Assembly (NCBI RefSeq): GCF_003172895.1
Contig: NZ_QGKL01000039.1
Coordinates: 310,001 to 374,000 of the forward strand
Direction of reading: 5' to 3'
DNA: 64,000 nt
Source of the DNA: Leucothrix arctica
GTDB taxonomy: Bacteria > Pseudomonadota > Gammaproteobacteria > Thiotrichales > Thiotrichaceae
Shown here: in pieces, positions 62,845 through 64,000 of the stretch
Layout of the letters: the number at the start of each line of letters is the position of its first letter
How positions within the stretch are numbered: the stretch's first letter is position 1
The notes under the pieces: model-generated
Databases searched by the model: none
What the model saw: the letters and a program-made list of their open reading frames with translations, nothing else
What the model was told of the DNA's origin: nothing
Program-made: the position numbers and the translations under genes

Positions 62845-63297
62845 TTGAAGACCGATGTGGTGTCTGAGAAAAAGTACTCTGACCGCATACTAGAAACACT
62901 ACGCAAGTACCACAACCGAGCGATTGAAACTGCGCAAGTCATTGAAGAAATGATTCAAATGGCTAAGGATATGGCGGCAGATGCTGAGCTTGCGGAGAAG
63001 TCGGGGTTAAATACGGATGAGTTGGCGTTCTATCGTGCATTGATTCAAAACGAGAGTGCGGTGAAGGAGTTGGGTGATAATACGCTTAAGGCTTTAGCGA
63101 CTCATGTGACTGAGCAGCTAAGAAAATCTACAACGGTGGATTGGCAGGTGCGGGATAGTGTGCGAGCTAAGTTGAGAAACTTAGTGCGTCGTGCTTTGCG
63201 TAAGTGGAAGTACCCACCAGATGGGGCTGATGAGGCGATTGAGTTGTGTCTTAAGCAGGCTGAGGCGCTGAGTGAGCACTGGAGTGCTGGCGTTTAG
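62845..63297 (+). pseudogene. hsdR: Type I restriction HsdR C-terminal remnant
   Basis: 150 residues matching only the C-terminal helical domain of HsdR subunits: ILETLRKYHNRAIETAQVIEEMIQMAKDM, DELAFYRAL, VDWQVRDSVRAKLRNLVRRALRKWKYPPD. The helicase and nuclease domains (about 900 residues) are gone, and there is no hsdM or hsdS. The frame starts at a TTG without a ribosome site. A leftover of a lost restriction system; the domain alone might still bind the specificity complex, but expression is doubtful. Confidence 0.85.
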
Positions 63298-63368
63298 CTA
63301 AATTGTGCATGTTGTAGCGTTTGCAGATGTGAAACCGTAGAACACAGTGAAGATATAGCGCAAATGAA

Positions 63369-63398
63369 AATAGCTTTCCCATGAGCTGGAAAGCTATT
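63369..63398 (-). terminator. Terminator of iscR
   Basis: AATAGCTTTCC pairs perfectly with GGAAAGCTATT across an 8-base loop. On the minus strand it is followed by TTCATTT, ending the iscR transcript; it also lies after the hsdR remnant on the plus strand. Confidence 0.75.
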
Positions 63399-63440
63399 AG
63401 TTATTCGAAGGGTTAGGTGTCGCTTTATAAAGCAATGCCA

Positions 63441-63923
63441 TTAACTAGCCCGGGAGATTGGTAAAAACATAGTGTTTATATAGTTTGAAGCCGAATCCTG
63501 AGGCATACGCATATGTCTGATTTTAGGTTCTTTCACAAAGTCAGCGAGCGTTATGTCATTCAAAAACTCATAAAGCTTGAAGCTCAAGTCTTCCCACAAC
63601 TTGTGAGTTAAGCAACGATCACCACTGCTACAGTCTTCTGCACCCAAGCACTGTGTGCTATCGATGGATACATCTGCTGCTTGCATGATTTGAGCAATCG
63701 TAATCTGGTTGATTGGTCTTGCTAGTCGGTATCCGCCACCTGGTCCACGCACACCTTCTACCAAGTCTGCCTTTCTAAGTTTAGAAAAGATCTGCTCTAG
63801 GTATGAGAGCGAGATACTTTGATTCTTAGAAATGTCAGCCAAACTCATTGGGCCTGTGCGGTGGTTGATCGCTAGATCCATCATTGCCGTTACTGCGTAA
63901 CGCCCTTTTGTTGATAATTTCAT
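63441..63923 (-). CDS. iscR: Rrf2-family regulator IscR
   Basis: Fe-S-sensing transcription factor, 160 residues. Winged helix MKLSTKGRYAVTAMMDLA... KLRKADLVEGVRGPGGGYRL and the three 2Fe-2S cysteines C92, C98 and C104 (CLGAEDCSSGDRC) are exactly as in E. coli IscR. It controls iron-sulphur assembly genes. Here it is not followed by iscS-iscU; a terminator and the hsdR remnant come next, so it is a solitary copy. Upstream is a 15-bp palindrome that may be its own operator. Confidence 0.92.
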   Translation of the reverse strand: MKLSTKGRYAVTAMMDLAINHRTGPMSLADISKNQSISLSYLEQIFSKLRKADLVEGVRGPGGGYRLARPINQITIAQIMQAADVSIDSTQCLGAEDCSSGDRCLTHKLWEDLSFKLYEFLNDITLADFVKEPKIRHMRMPQDSASNYINTMFLPISRAS

Positions 63924-63934
63924 TCTCGAATACC

Positions 63935-63949
63935 TCAGTCTATGACTGA
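63935..63949. promoter_or_regulatory. Palindrome upstream of iscR
   Basis: TCAGTC-TAT-GACTGA is a perfect 6-bp inverted repeat 12 bases before the iscR ATG. Possible autoregulatory site; it does not match the IscR type 1 consensus well. Confidence 0.4.
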
Positions 63950-64000
63950 TTGAAGGTTAAAAATGCTTGGTTTTGGTAATAACCAAGTAACTTACTAGGT

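Noticed and set aside
63930-63960. IscR type 1 binding site
   Set aside because: Only the right half resembles the consensus; the left half does not match.

Overview
The window reads as chromosomal DNA of a moderately AT-rich marine-type gammaproteobacterium. This rests on the gene set: a TAXI-type TRAP transporter, a FabV enoyl reductase with Vibrio-like active-site numbering (Y235/K244), an IscR with the canonical C92/C98/C104 ligands, COG0523 zinc-GTPase + DUF1826, a YqaA-like protein, a DUF6279 lipoprotein and a periplasmic alpha-2-macroglobulin. The species cannot be named from sequence alone. No rRNA, tRNA, CRISPR array or intact transposase was seen.

Layout. 1-3.2 kb: the end of a TAXI solute-binding gene, a fused TRAP permease and a cupin, closed by a terminator. 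3.3-10.6 kb: single genes and small units (HD hydrolase, DUF1801, SGNH-like exported protein, a Zur-box-headed zinc GTPase/DUF1826 pair, a MerR regulator divergent from thiopurine methyltransferase across a SoxR-like operator, a 5'-nucleotidase lipoprotein). 10.8-12.7 kb: a recombination scar with a hypothetical gene, a toxin-antitoxin remnant and a frameshifted fic remnant. 12.7-29.6 kb: the main accessory island. 29.8-36.4 kb: an FtsX-type ABC exporter, YqaA, DUF2293 and an unusual endonuclease I-TM-ricin fusion. 36.4-45 kb: VOC and cupin proteins, a membrane-spanning TIR protein, a malonate-type gene pair (malonyl-CoA decarboxylase plus CoA-transferase) with a matB stump, a DUF6279 lipoprotein, a PIN toxin-antitoxin pair and a possible nuclease. 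44.6-54.2 kb: GntR-trpB-trpA, a PhnD-like/GGDEF signalling pair, an AAA/DUF4143 ATPase, fabV and a degenerate receiver protein. 54.4-64 kb: alpha-2-macroglobulin, an EEP nuclease/phosphatase, a 2-hydroxyacid dehydrogenase, an hsdR stump and a solitary iscR.

The most interesting part is 12.7-29.6 kb. Two giant paralogous receptors face each other, each CHAT caspase-like protease - nSTAND NTPase - one transmembrane helix - WD40 propellers - a four-cysteine tail. Between them, following the first receptor on the same strand, lie three putative effector enzymes: a GxSxG alpha/beta hydrolase, a gingipain/caspase-like cysteine protease and a metzincin zinc protease, none with a signal peptide. The second receptor is preceded by a 218-residue protein of unknown function. 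I infer an envelope-sensing, protease-cascade conflict (immune or regulated cell death) system. The domains are seen in the sequence; the function is inference. Remnants of toxin-antitoxin, Fic and (elsewhere in the window) restriction genes suggest repeated turnover of defence genes.
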